The notes under the pieces are model-generated. The model was not told the origin of the DNA, searched no databases, and was given only the letters and a program-made list of their open reading frames with translations. The position numbers were made by a program, and so were the translations under genes. Positions 17,150 through 26,202 of a stretch of DNA of 64,000 nucleotides are shown here, piece by piece; position 1 is the stretch's first letter; each line of letters starts with the position of its first letter. The stretch comes from Ideonella_A sakaiensis_A (GTDB lineage Bacteria; Pseudomonadota; Gammaproteobacteria; Burkholderiales; Burkholderiaceae_C), in NCBI RefSeq assembly GCF_048320135.1, contig NZ_CP182947.1:3100001-3164000 (forward strand), read 5' to 3'.

Positions 17150-19344
17150 TGCGGCGCAACGGAGCGTTGCTGCGCTGGATGCTGCTGGCCGCGGCCGGCG
17201 CCGTCGCGCTGCTGGCGCTGTTCGTGCTGCTGTTCGGCGCGCTGGTCTGGGCGACGCTCGACGAGTCCGAACGGCGCAGCGTTGCGGCGCTCGCGATGCC
17301 GCGGCTGCCGTTGCTGCTGCTGGTGGCCGGCGCCGTTGCAGTCTTGGCCGGCGCGCTGGCACGGCCGTTGTTCCAGCGCTGGGTCGGCGTGCCGGCGCGG
17401 CTGCTCGAACAGGTCCGCGTCGTGTTGTCGACCGATACCCGGCGCCCGCTGTCGGCCGCCGGTGCATCGGCGTCGGTGCGCGGTCTGGCCGAGGCGATCG
17501 ACGAACTGGTCATGCAGCGCGAGCAGCTGAAGGGCGACGTGGCGTCGCGGATCGCAGCGGCCAGCCGTGACATCGAACAGCAGCGCAACCGGCTCGCGGC
17601 GCTGATGAACGAATTGCAGCAAAGTGTCGTTGTCTGCAATCTGGATGGCCGCATCCTGCTCTACAACAACCGGGCGCGGCTGCAGTTCCGTGCGTTGTCG
17701 GATGTGCCGAACCTGGCCGACGGCGCCGAGCTGATCGGCCTCGGCCGCTCGATTTACGCGGTCTTCGACCGCAAGTTGGTTGCCCATGCCCTCGAACGCG
17801 TGCAGCAGCGGCTGCAAAACGGCGCCGCCCATCCGAGCGCGCAGTTCGTCACGACGACGGCGTCGGGCCAGTTGCTGCGCGCACGACTCGCCGCGGTACG
17901 CGGTACCGATTCGGCTGAGCAAGCGCAGAACGCTGCAGTGGCGATCGATTCCTTCGTGCTGCTGCTCGACAACATCACGCGCGACTACGAACAGCAGTCG
18001 CACCGCGAACAGCTGCTGCACCGCCTCAGCGAAGGCAGTCGCGGTTCGCTGGCGAGCCTGCAGGCTGCGGTCGAACTGCTCGAGGATCCGGCGATGCCCG
18101 CCGAACAGCGGGAACGGTTTCTGGCAGTCATCCGCGATGAATCGCAATCGATGTCGCGCCTGCTCGACGAGCTGGCTTCAGATGACGAGGTCGAACTCGG
18201 CACCCGCTGGCCGCTCGACGAGATGCTCGGCGCCGACCTGGTGCAGGCCGCGCAGCGCAGGATCGAGTCGGCCACCGGTCTGCGTTGCGCGGTTGCCGAT
18301 GTCGATCAGAGCTTGTGGCTGAAGATCGAAAGTTTTTCGGTGCTGCAGGTGCTGGTTCACCTGGCGTCGAAGCTGCGCGATCAGTCGGCGGTCGACGCCG
18401 TCGAGCTGCGGCTGACCGCGCGCGACGAATTGCGGGTCTGCCTCGACCTTGTGTGGGCAGGCGAAGCCGCCGCCTGCGAGATGCCGACCGGCTGGGAACT
18501 CGAAACCATCGACAGCGACGCCGCCGCCGGCGGTCTGACGATCCGCGACGTGATGGCGCGGCATGCCGGTGAGTGCTGGTTCGAGCGTGACCGCGCGGCG
18601 CAGCAGTCGTTTTTTCGCCTGCTGCTGCCGGCGGCAGACGCCGCCGCCGAACAGGGCACGGTGCCGTTTGTCCACTCCGACAGCCGGCCCGAATACCTCG
18701 ATTTCGACCTGTTCGCGAGCACCGAACTCGGCCGCGAACTCGAGGACCGGCCGCTCGCCTCGCTGGCGTTCACGGTGTTCGATACCGAGACGACGGGGCT
18801 CGATCCATCGGGTGGCGACGAGATCATCCAGATCGGCGCGGTCCGCATCGTCAGCGGCAAGCTGCTGCGCAGCGAATGTTTCGAGCAGATCATCGATCCG
18901 CGCCGCCCGATTCCGGCTGCATCGATCCCGATCCACGGCATCACGCCCGAGCAGATCGTCGGCAAGCCGACGCTCGACCAGGTGCTGCCGGCGTTCCGTG
19001 CCTATGCGCAGGACACCGTGCTGGTGGCGCACAACGCAGCATTCGACATGCGCTTCCTGCAGTTGAAGGAAGCGAGCACCGGGGTGGCGTTCGACCTGCC
19101 GGTGCTCGATACGCTGCTGCTGTCGGCGGTCGTCCATCCGAATCAGGAGTCGCACCGCCTCGAGGCGATCGCCGAACGCTTCGGCATCACCGTGATCGGC
19201 CGGCATACCGCGCTCGGTGATGCGATGGTCACCGCCGAGGTGCTGCTGAAACTGCTTGCGCTGCTGGCCGAGCAGGGCATCGTCACGCTCGGACAGGCGC
19301 GCGAGGCGGCACAGAAGACCTGGTATGCGCGCCTCAAGTACTGA
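17149..19344 (+). CDS. Degenerate sensor kinase fused to a DnaQ-type 3'-5' exonuclease
   Basis: The 731-residue protein has two N-terminal membrane helices (residues 8-32 and about 50-72), a PAS-like domain (about 155-275) and a kinase-like dimerisation region. There the H-box reads LSEGSRGSL, with Glu295 where the phospho-histidine should be. The ATP-binding part also lacks a clear N-box (VLVHLASKLRD). The C-terminal 190 residues are an intact DEDDh exonuclease: Asp545 and Glu547 (FDTETTGLD), Asp633 (HNAAFDMRF), His686 and Asp691 (HTALGDAM). It looks like a membrane-anchored pseudokinase controlling a nuclease or oligonucleotide-degrading domain. The start overlaps the receiver stop by TGATG. 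The substrate is unknown. Confidence 0.88.
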   Translation: MRRNGALLRWMLLAAAGAVALLALFVLLFGALVWATLDESERRSVAALAMPRLPLLLLVAGAVAVLAGALARPLFQRWVGVPARLLEQVRVVLSTDTRRPLSAAGASASVRGLAEAIDELVMQREQLKGDVASRIAAASRDIEQQRNRLAALMNELQQSVVVCNLDGRILLYNNRARLQFRALSDVPNLADGAELIGLGRSIYAVFDRKLVAHALERVQQRLQNGAAHPSAQFVTTTASGQLLRARLAAVRGTDSAEQAQNAAVAIDSFVLLLDNITRDYEQQSHREQLLHRLSEGSRGSLASLQAAVELLEDPAMPAEQRERFLAVIRDESQSMSRLLDELASDDEVELGTRWPLDEMLGADLVQAAQRRIESATGLRCAVADVDQSLWLKIESFSVLQVLVHLASKLRDQSAVDAVELRLTARDELRVCLDLVWAGEAAACEMPTGWELETIDSDAAAGGLTIRDVMARHAGECWFERDRAAQQSFFRLLLPAADAAAEQGTVPFVHSDSRPEYLDFDLFASTELGRELEDRPLASLAFTVFDTETTGLDPSGGDEIIQIGAVRIVSGKLLRSECFEQIIDPRRPIPAASIPIHGITPEQIVGKPTLDQVLPAFRAYAQDTVLVAHNAAFDMRFLQLKEASTGVAFDLPVLDTLLLSAVVHPNQESHRLEAIAERFGITVIGRHTALGDAMVTAEVLLKLLALLAEQGIVTLGQAREAAQKTWYARLKY

Positions 19345-19391
19345 CGCGGAAGGCGATCGCTGCGAGGCACGACAGCGCGTGGCTGGTTTCT

Positions 19392-20447
19392 TCAGTTCGC
19401 CAGAATCTTCAGCGCATAGTTGACTGCATCGTTCGAATTGTTGATCCGGATGATGGCTGTACGGTCCGTCTGCACCGACATCGTCGCGACCCACCGAAAC
19501 GAGATGTCGATTTCGTTCATCCCGATCAGTCGTTTCTCGTCGCCTTCCTCGGGTTCGAGCACCGCCAGGTGGCCCTGCAGATTGGTGTTGCGACCTTCGG
19601 CATTCTCGAAGTCGAGTATCAGCTTGTACGAGCCTCTCGACGCCGCCACCGCGTAATAGACATCCTCGCCCTCGGCAAGCTTTCCGCCTGTCGTGCTGCC
19701 GATGCTCAGCGGTCTCGGGACGACCTCTCCAAACAGCGGCACCAAACCCGCATCGTGCTGACGCAGCACGGTCAACCAGAAATGCGCTTCGTCGCTGTTG
19801 TTCAGCAGTTTGAAACCGATATTCGATTTCTGCCGCAGAGCGATATCTGCCATCTTGCGGTAGCCGACGTCGATCGCATTCATGCTGATGGTGCGCTTTT
19901 GAATATGCCCGCCATCCTGGTCGAGCATCGACAGCACGCTCATCAGATTGCTGCGCTTGTTGCTGGCTAGCCGCATGTCGAGGATCACCGAGCCGCTGGC
20001 GATTGCCTCCGACAGCTTGAAGTAGTTGGCCTCGTTTCGCCGCAACGTCATCTTGTAGGTGGTCCCCGGCTCGAGCGTGAACGGCCGGGTGATGCCGAAC
20101 GGGCCATCCGGCGTCGTGACCACCGGGCCGGCGTGCACGCGGATGCCACCGGCCAGTTTTTCCGTGGGCGCGGGCTGTGGCACCGCGAGGTCGGCGGCTG
20201 GCAAGCCAGTCTTGTCGGTTCCGCTCGTCGGCTCGGGGCTGCCCGCGGGGGTTGTGGCCGTGGCGTCGGCGGAAGCCAGCCCCTCGGTCTCGGCCGGGGG
20301 ATGGACCGGCGCGTCGCGGGCATTGAACAAGCCAACCTGGTGCATCGCGAGCAGCAAACCCGAGATGGCGGTGATGATCGCCGCCAGCGCGGTCAGCACG
20401 CCCGGCAGCGTATGCCACCAGTTGCTCGTCTTCTTGACTTCGGTCAT
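19392..20447 (-). CDS. Membrane-anchored protein with two tandem beta-rich repeats, unknown function
   Basis: The 351-residue product opens MTEVKKTSNWWHTLPGVLTA, with one membrane helix at about 13-35, then a proline- and threonine-rich spacer to about residue 105. The outer part holds two related repeats of about 90 residues (137-228 and 261-350). They align through SMNAIDVGYRKMADIA with GMNEIDISFRWVATMS and through LLNNSDEAHFWLTVL with RINNSNDAVNYALKIL. I do not recognise a named family. A second in-frame ATG at 20462 is possible. It is convergent with the exonuclease gene and in line with the DUF294 gene behind it. Confidence 0.65.
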   Translation of the reverse strand: MTEVKKTSNWWHTLPGVLTALAAIITAISGLLLAMHQVGLFNARDAPVHPPAETEGLASADATATTPAGSPEPTSGTDKTGLPAADLAVPQPAPTEKLAGGIRVHAGPVVTTPDGPFGITRPFTLEPGTTYKMTLRRNEANYFKLSEAIASGSVILDMRLASNKRSNLMSVLSMLDQDGGHIQKRTISMNAIDVGYRKMADIALRQKSNIGFKLLNNSDEAHFWLTVLRQHDAGLVPLFGEVVPRPLSIGSTTGGKLAEGEDVYYAVAASRGSYKLILDFENAEGRNTNLQGHLAVLEPEEGDEKRLIGMNEIDISFRWVATMSVQTDRTAIIRINNSNDAVNYALKILAN

Positions 20448-20642
20448 CGGTCCAAGGGCCATCGACCCGTTTCACGGAAGCCGCGCCGAAGCTCGGCATC
20501 TGCGCTTCCGAGGTTCACGAGGTGCATTCTTGACCCGTCGACTGTTGCCCGCAACCCCAAGGTCGACGGTTGCGCCGATTGCTCGCTGCCAGCGCTGTTG
20601 GCGTGACAGCGCGCAGCCGGACGGGCCGGCGGGTTGACAGGC

Positions 20643-22499
20643 TCACCGATACCGCTGCGCCAGCACCGTCTGCAGCAGCTGCACCACAGCGAACGCATCC
20701 TTCAGCTGGCTGCGTTCGAAATTGCTCAGTTCGGCGAGCGACAACATGTTGTCGGCGTCGACCCCCCGGTCCATCTGCCGAGCCTGGTGGCGAATGCGCT
20801 GCGTCGACAGGAATTCCAGCGCGTCGCTGAGGTCGCGGGCGCTTTGTTCGCTGATCTCGCCGCCTTGCGTGGCGACGGCCAGCCGGTCGGAGGTATTGAC
20901 CGCCTCGTGGCCGCCGGCGAGCGCATAGATTCTGGCCAGATCGACGATCGGCACGATGCCGCTGTGTTTCAGGTCGACGACGTCGCGCAGCGGGCCGGCG
21001 CGCACCGTCGTGATGTTGCCGAACAGGCTGAGCGGCGGCCGGTGCGTCAGTGCATTGCCGACCATGTACGACAGAAAGATCCGGTTGCCGCGCGTGCGCA
21101 TCAGCACTTCGCGGCGCAGCTCGTCGAGCAGCTGCGATTGGCCATGAATCGTCCGCAGGTCGAAAAAGACGCAGGTCAGCATCAGTGCCAGGGGTTCGGG
21201 CTCGGCGGTCCAGCGCTGGAAATAGTCGGCCCAGCGCCGCTGCGGCTGACGCCAGCGGTCGGTGCGCGCCATCATTTCGCCCGGGCAGTGGACATAACCG
21301 CATTCGTGCAGTCCGTCGTTGACACGGATTGCGAGCTCCTTGAAATATCCGCCGTGCGCCGCCTCGTCGTATCGGTCGTCGAGCACCATGCAGTTGTCCT
21401 GGTCGCTTTTGGCGGTCTGCTCGCTGCGCGCCTGCGAACCCGCGGCAACCCATGCATAGTCGACCGGCGGCGGGCCAAGTTCGGCTTCGGCGAGCTGCAG
21501 CAGGCGCACCGTCAATGCGTCGGTCATCGCGGTGACGATGTGCCCGGTGCTGTAGGCGCTGGCGCCCGATGCCGCCAGGCTGCGCTGCAGCGGCCTGACC
21601 CTGGCAGCGGTCTGCACCAGACCGGCGAGGCTGCTCTGCTTGTGGATGTCGCTGGCCAGATACACCGCCGAACTGCTGTGCTGCTCGGTCAGGTCGGTCG
21701 CGGTGATCATGCCGACCACGCGCTGGCCGTCGAGCACCGGCACATGGTGGATGTTGTTGCGCGCCATCAGCAGCAGCGCTTCGAACGCCGGCTGGCTGAT
21801 TTCGATCGTCCACGGCGCCAGCGTCGCGATCTCGATCACGCTGCTGTGCGGGTCGAGGCCGGCGGCGAGCACGCGATTGCGCAGGTCGCGGTCGGTGACC
21901 AGACCGAACAGATGCTCCTGCTCGATGAGCATCACCGACGAGACCCGCTGTTCGCGCATCGTTCGTGCGGTCTGCAGGATGGTCGCGGTCGGCGGCAGCG
22001 TGACCGGTTCGCGCTTGATCAGGCTGCGCACCGGCCGCGACATCAGGCCGATGTGCGGATCGACCGGCGGCGGCGCTTCGACAGCTTCGGCAACCGCGCC
22101 GAGAAAATAACCGAGCACCGGTTGCGCGCTGCACAGCCGACGCAGCTCGTCGATTGCCAGCCAGCCGATCGTCGACGCGGCCGCAGCGGTTGCCGTCCAG
22201 GCGGATGGGTCGTCGTGTGGCCCTGCACCGGCGCCAAACAGCTCGTTGCCGCCGAGCGCGATGCAGACCGCTGGATCATCGCGATGGCGCAATTCGACAC
22301 GGCCGTCGATGATCCAGCCGAGACGTTCGTGCAGCCCGGCGCCGTCGGCCACGGCCTGGCCGGCCGCGATGCCTTCGACGACGAAGCGCTCGGCCAGTGC
22401 GTTGCGCGCCGCGTCGTCAAGACGGCCGAACAATGGCTGCCGGCGCAGCATGTCGCCGAGGCTGGCATTCGATGGCAAGAGGCGGGCGTTCGATGGCAT
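20643..22499 (-). CDS. cNMP-binding/CBS/DUF294 nucleotidyltransferase-like protein
   Basis: This 618-residue protein has an N-terminal cyclic-nucleotide-binding-like domain (about 15-130), a pair of CBS domains (about 160-285; VSSVMLIEQEHLFGLVTDRD and HHVPVLDGQRVVGMITATDL) and a DUF294 nucleotidyltransferase domain with GSQARSEQTAKSDQDN, the G-S...D-x-D pattern of GlnD-like enzymes. A DUF294 C-terminal domain follows. Such proteins are usually found next to SSS transporter and exonuclease genes, as here, and are thought to be signalling enzymes; the substrate is unknown. ATG 22499 is preceded by an in-frame GTG. Confidence 0.9.
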   Translation of the reverse strand: MPSNARLLPSNASLGDMLRRQPLFGRLDDAARNALAERFVVEGIAAGQAVADGAGLHERLGWIIDGRVELRHRDDPAVCIALGGNELFGAGAGPHDDPSAWTATAAAASTIGWLAIDELRRLCSAQPVLGYFLGAVAEAVEAPPPVDPHIGLMSRPVRSLIKREPVTLPPTATILQTARTMREQRVSSVMLIEQEHLFGLVTDRDLRNRVLAAGLDPHSSVIEIATLAPWTIEISQPAFEALLLMARNNIHHVPVLDGQRVVGMITATDLTEQHSSSAVYLASDIHKQSSLAGLVQTAARVRPLQRSLAASGASAYSTGHIVTAMTDALTVRLLQLAEAELGPPPVDYAWVAAGSQARSEQTAKSDQDNCMVLDDRYDEAAHGGYFKELAIRVNDGLHECGYVHCPGEMMARTDRWRQPQRRWADYFQRWTAEPEPLALMLTCVFFDLRTIHGQSQLLDELRREVLMRTRGNRIFLSYMVGNALTHRPPLSLFGNITTVRAGPLRDVVDLKHSGIVPIVDLARIYALAGGHEAVNTSDRLAVATQGGEISEQSARDLSDALEFLSTQRIRHQARQMDRGVDADNMLSLAELSNFERSQLKDAFAVVQLLQTVLAQRYR

Positions 22500-22619
22500 C
22501 ACGAATCGGCAACCGTCGGGTGATGGGGTCGAGTCTCGCTGAAACGGCGGCGGCTGCCAATCGAGCGGCCGCCGTGTTGTGGTGCGAGCGGGCCGCGGGC
22601 CAGGGCTTGGACCTGGGTT

Positions 22620-22657
22620 GTCAGTCTCGTGTCAGTGCCGTGTCAGAGAGCGGTCAG
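22620..22657 (+). promoter_or_regulatory. Four 11-bp-phased GTCAG repeats upstream of the MFS gene
   Basis: GTCAG occurs at 22620, 22631, 22642 and 22653, a spacing of exactly 11 bp each time (about one helical turn). The first two repeats extend as GTCAGTCTCGT and GTCAGTGCCGT. The last two repeats are nearly identical to the pair before the SSS operon at 11019-11037. The array lies between the divergent DUF294 and MFS genes, about 105 bp before the MFS start. Confidence 0.65.
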
Positions 22658-22763
22658 CCAGCAACGCGACAGTCGACTCCTGTCGTTGCGGAGGCCGCGC
22701 TTGTCGTTTCGGGAACACCGTCACCGCACCGCCGCGACCGCTGATCGAGCGGGTCAGCGCGGC

Positions 22764-24419
22764 GTGGCGACGCGCCAGCAGAAGAAGGTGGTCCTCGGCT
22801 CGTCGCTCGGCACGGTATTCGAGTGGTACGACTTCTACCTGTACGGGGCACTCGCACCGATCATCGCCAGGCAGTTCTTCAGCGGGCTCGACGCCGGTGC
22901 AGCCTTCATCTTTGCGTTGCTCGCCTTTGCGGCCGGTTTTGTCGTGCGCCCGTTCGGCGCGCTGATATTCGGCTATCTCGGCGACATGATCGGTCGCAAA
23001 TACACCTTCCTGGTGACGATCCTGGTAATGGGGCTGTCGACCTTCATCGTCGGCATCCTGCCGAACCAGGACGCGATCGGCGTCGCCGCGCCGGTGCTGC
23101 TGATCGGGCTGCGCCTGTTGCAGGGGCTGGCACTCGGTGGCGAATACGGCGGCGCGGCAATCTATGTCGCCGAACATGCGCCGTTCGGCCGGCGCGGCGA
23201 ATACACCGCATGGATTCAGACCACCGCGACGCTCGGCCTGCTGTTGTCGCTGGTTGTCATCATCGGCACCCGCAGCATGCTCGGCGAGGATGCCTTTGCC
23301 GACTGGGGCTGGCGGATTCCCTTCCTCGGGTCGATCGTGCTGCTGTTCATCAGCGTCTGGATCCGGCTGTCGATGCAGGAATCACCGGCCTTTCGGCGGA
23401 TCAAGAACGAGGGAACGGCATCGTCCGCGCCGGTGCGCGAGTCATTCACGCAGTGGAAAAACCTGCGCATCGTGCTGATCGCGCTGTTCGGCCTGACCGC
23501 CGGCCAGGCGGTGGTCTGGTATACGGGCCAGTTCTATACGCTGTTTTTTCTGACCCAGGCATTGAAGGTCGATCCGGCGACAGCCGGCATCCTGGTTGCG
23601 ACCTCATTGCTGATCGGTGCGCCGTTTTTTCTGCTGTTCGGCTGGCTGTCGGACCGGATCGGCCGCAAGCCGATCATCATGGCCGGCTGTCTGTTCGCCG
23701 CGATCGGCTATTTCCCGCTGTTCGGCGCTTTGACCGCAGCGGCCAATCCCGATCTGGCGCGCGCACTCGACGAGGTGCCGGTAGCGATTCGCGTCGACGC
23801 CTCGCGTTGTTCGTTCCAGGGCAATCCGATTGCGCGTGAAACCGACTACCGCAGTTCCTGCGACATCGCCAAACGCACGCTCGCGCAGGCCGGCATCAAC
23901 TATTCGGTGGTGTCTTCCGCGCCGGGCAGCGACACCATCGTCAAGGTTGGCGAGCTCGAGCTGATTGCGCCGGACGGGCGCATCGATGCCGAGCGCAGCC
24001 ACGATTTCGACATCGAGAGCCGGGCCGCGATCAACCTGTTCCGCGCCGAGCTCGCCGAAGCGACCCACGGCGCCGGTTATCCGATTGCCGCCGATCCCGA
24101 CAAGATGAACCGGCCGCTGGTGATCGCGATCTTGAGCCTGCTGGTGATCTTCGTGACGATGGTCTACGGCCCGATCGCCGCGCTGCTGGCCGAACTGTTC
24201 CCGACCCGGATCCGCTATACCTCGGTCAGCGTGCCCTACCACCTCGGTAACGGCTGGTTCGGCGGCCTGTTGCCGGCGGTGGCGTTCGGCATGGTGGCGC
24301 AAAGCGGCGACATCTACCAGGGTCTTTGGTACCCGGTGATCGTCGCCGCCGCCACCTTCGTGGTTGGCATGCTGCTGGTGCCCGAGACGCGCGACGTCGA
24401 CCTCGAGCGGATCCGCTGA
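22764..24419 (+). CDS. MFS transporter, metabolite:H+ symporter (MHS) family
   Basis: The 551-residue product has the MHS-family opening SLGTVFEWYDFYLYG, the GYLGDMIGRKYTF loop and a second GWLSDRIGRKP loop. It should take up an organic acid or related metabolite with protons. A hydrophilic insertion of about 120 residues (about 330-447) lies between late helices and holds two cysteines 17 residues apart (349 and 366) that could form an external disulfide. The GTG start at 22764 precedes ATRQQKKVVLGSS; no strong ribosome site is visible. It is convergent with the crystallin gene, with only 5 bp between. Confidence 0.88.
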   Translation: MATRQQKKVVLGSSLGTVFEWYDFYLYGALAPIIARQFFSGLDAGAAFIFALLAFAAGFVVRPFGALIFGYLGDMIGRKYTFLVTILVMGLSTFIVGILPNQDAIGVAAPVLLIGLRLLQGLALGGEYGGAAIYVAEHAPFGRRGEYTAWIQTTATLGLLLSLVVIIGTRSMLGEDAFADWGWRIPFLGSIVLLFISVWIRLSMQESPAFRRIKNEGTASSAPVRESFTQWKNLRIVLIALFGLTAGQAVVWYTGQFYTLFFLTQALKVDPATAGILVATSLLIGAPFFLLFGWLSDRIGRKPIIMAGCLFAAIGYFPLFGALTAAANPDLARALDEVPVAIRVDASRCSFQGNPIARETDYRSSCDIAKRTLAQAGINYSVVSSAPGSDTIVKVGELELIAPDGRIDAERSHDFDIESRAAINLFRAELAEATHGAGYPIAADPDKMNRPLVIAILSLLVIFVTMVYGPIAALLAELFPTRIRYTSVSVPYHLGNGWFGGLLPAVAFGMVAQSGDIYQGLWYPVIVAAATFVVGMLLVPETRDVDLERIR

Positions 24420-24424
24420 GCCGG

Positions 24425-26038
24425 TCAGCCGCCGCGCAGTTCGCCGCGTTCGTTGACGGTCACGGTCGGCCCCGGCGGCGCGCTCATGCGCGCACGGTGC
24501 TCGTGACCGCGAAAATCGTAGGTGACATCCCAGTACTGGGTTTGCGCCTGCGCCGGCACCTCGTCGCAGCGCTTGACCTCCTGGCTTTCCTCGCCGCGGC
24601 CGATCCGCGCGCCGACTGCCGCACCGGCGACCGCACCGCCGACGGTGGCAATGTCCTTGCCGCTGCCGCCGCCGACCTGGTGGCCGAGGATGCCGCCGAG
24701 CAGCGCGCCGGCAATCGCCGCCGGGATGTTCGGATCGTTTTTCTTCACCTGTTCGGTATCGACCCAGCAACGCTGCTCGGGCGTGCCGACGACGGCCCGC
24801 ACCGATGTCACCCGAGCCTCATACAGCGGCTCGTTGCGCCGCGCCTGGCGGTCATCGTTCGATGTGGGCTCGGACCCGCGCACCGATGCGATGCGGTCGC
24901 GGATGCCCATCGATGCGAGCGTCGGATATTTGCCGGGGCGCAGCAGCATGCACTGGCCGCCGTACTGCGGATCGGGGCAGACCTCCCACGACGCACCGAC
25001 GACCTCGGCCGAGCGAACCCGGCCGTGCAGGCCGGCACGGTAGAAATCGAAGATCGGCTGTGTTGTCTTGTACGACGGGCCGCTCAGCTGTTCTCCCTCA
25101 TAGAAGGTGATTGCCGGCGCCATCGCGACCGGCGGCGTGGTCTCGAGACGGGCCGACGAGATGCGGTTTTCCAGTCCGACCGAACGCAGGCTCGGATAAC
25201 GGCCCGGCTGCAGCACGACGCAGCGGCCGCGGAAATCGGCAGCCGGGCAGATCTCCCACGGGCCGCCTTCGACGATCGCCGACGAAGCCCGGTCGTTGAA
25301 GCCGAATTGCTCGAACTGGTTGATCGGCCGATCGGTCGAGAACGAACGGCCGGTGAAGCTTTCGTACTCGTAGAAGGTGACCCGGCCAGTACTGTTTGCA
25401 TCGCCCGGCCGCTGCGGCGCGGCTGCGCTGGTCTGCACTTTACGGACCGACGAGACCTGGTCGTCGAGGCCCAGCGACAGCAGCGACGGATAACGTCCCG
25501 GCGCCAGCGTCACGCAGCGGCCGCGATATCGGTCGTCATTGCACAGTTCCCAGGTGCCAGTCGTCACGATCACCGACGAGGCGCTGTCGTTGAAGCCGTA
25601 ACGCCTGAAATCGTCGACATCGGTCGCTGCGTTGAATGAGGCACCTGCGAAATCAGGGTGTTCGTAGAAAGTCACCGGCGAGGCTGGCAGCGGCGCATAG
25701 CGGTTGCTGGCGATGCGCTGGTCGTTGCCGATGGCCTTCACCGACGAGATCCGGTTGTTCAGCCCGATCGCCGACAGCGACGGGTAGCTGCCCGGCCGCA
25801 GCACGCTGCAACGGCCACCGAATTGCGGCTGTTCGCAGACTTCCCAGCGGCCTTTTTCGACCACCACCGATGACGCACGGTCGTTGAAACCGAAGCGCCG
25901 CAGATTGACGATGTCGCGCTCGGCGATGAAGCTGCGACCGCCGAACTGTTCGTATTCGTGGAAGACGACCTGCGCCGACGCCTGCGCTGCAACTGCGGCA
26001 ACCGCCGCTGCCAGCACCGATCGAAGGGGTTTGTTCAT
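24425..26038 (-). CDS. Secreted protein with four beta-gamma-crystallin domains and a glycine-zipper segment
   Basis: The 537-residue protein has a signal peptide (residues 1-22). Four beta-gamma-crystallin domains follow at about 24-102, 121-201, 219-297 and 310-388. Each repeats an F/Y-Y-E...F-x-G-x-S Greek-key motif and W-E-x-C...G-x-C...PG-x-YPSL. The calcium-clamp pattern N/D-N/D-x-x-S-S is intact in five half-domains (NDRASS, NNRISS, NDSASS, DDQVSS, NDRASS) and decayed in the rest. Residues 436-482 form a glycine-zipper 2TM segment (AIAGALLGGILGHQVGGGSG and AGAAVGARIGRG). It is probably periplasmic or outer-membrane-associated and calcium-binding; its role is unknown. Confidence 0.88.
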   Translation of the reverse strand: MNKPLRSVLAAAVAAVAAQASAQVVFHEYEQFGGRSFIAERDIVNLRRFGFNDRASSVVVEKGRWEVCEQPQFGGRCSVLRPGSYPSLSAIGLNNRISSVKAIGNDQRIASNRYAPLPASPVTFYEHPDFAGASFNAATDVDDFRRYGFNDSASSVIVTTGTWELCNDDRYRGRCVTLAPGRYPSLLSLGLDDQVSSVRKVQTSAAAPQRPGDANSTGRVTFYEYESFTGRSFSTDRPINQFEQFGFNDRASSAIVEGGPWEICPAADFRGRCVVLQPGRYPSLRSVGLENRISSARLETTPPVAMAPAITFYEGEQLSGPSYKTTQPIFDFYRAGLHGRVRSAEVVGASWEVCPDPQYGGQCMLLRPGKYPTLASMGIRDRIASVRGSEPTSNDDRQARRNEPLYEARVTSVRAVVGTPEQRCWVDTEQVKKNDPNIPAAIAGALLGGILGHQVGGGSGKDIATVGGAVAGAAVGARIGRGEESQEVKRCDEVPAQAQTQYWDVTYDFRGHEHRARMSAPPGPTVTVNERGELRGG

Positions 26039-26202
26039 CGCTGTTCTCCTGGTTCGAAAGCCGTATCCGGGGCCACGCAGCCGGAACCGGCGTGGCAGTG
26101 GTCGGTTTCGAGCCTACGAAGCCGCAAGCCTGGCGACAAGCGGTCGGATGCGCGCTGGCGTGTAAATGCAGTCCTACGACTGCGGGCGGATCGCGCCAGG
26201 TC

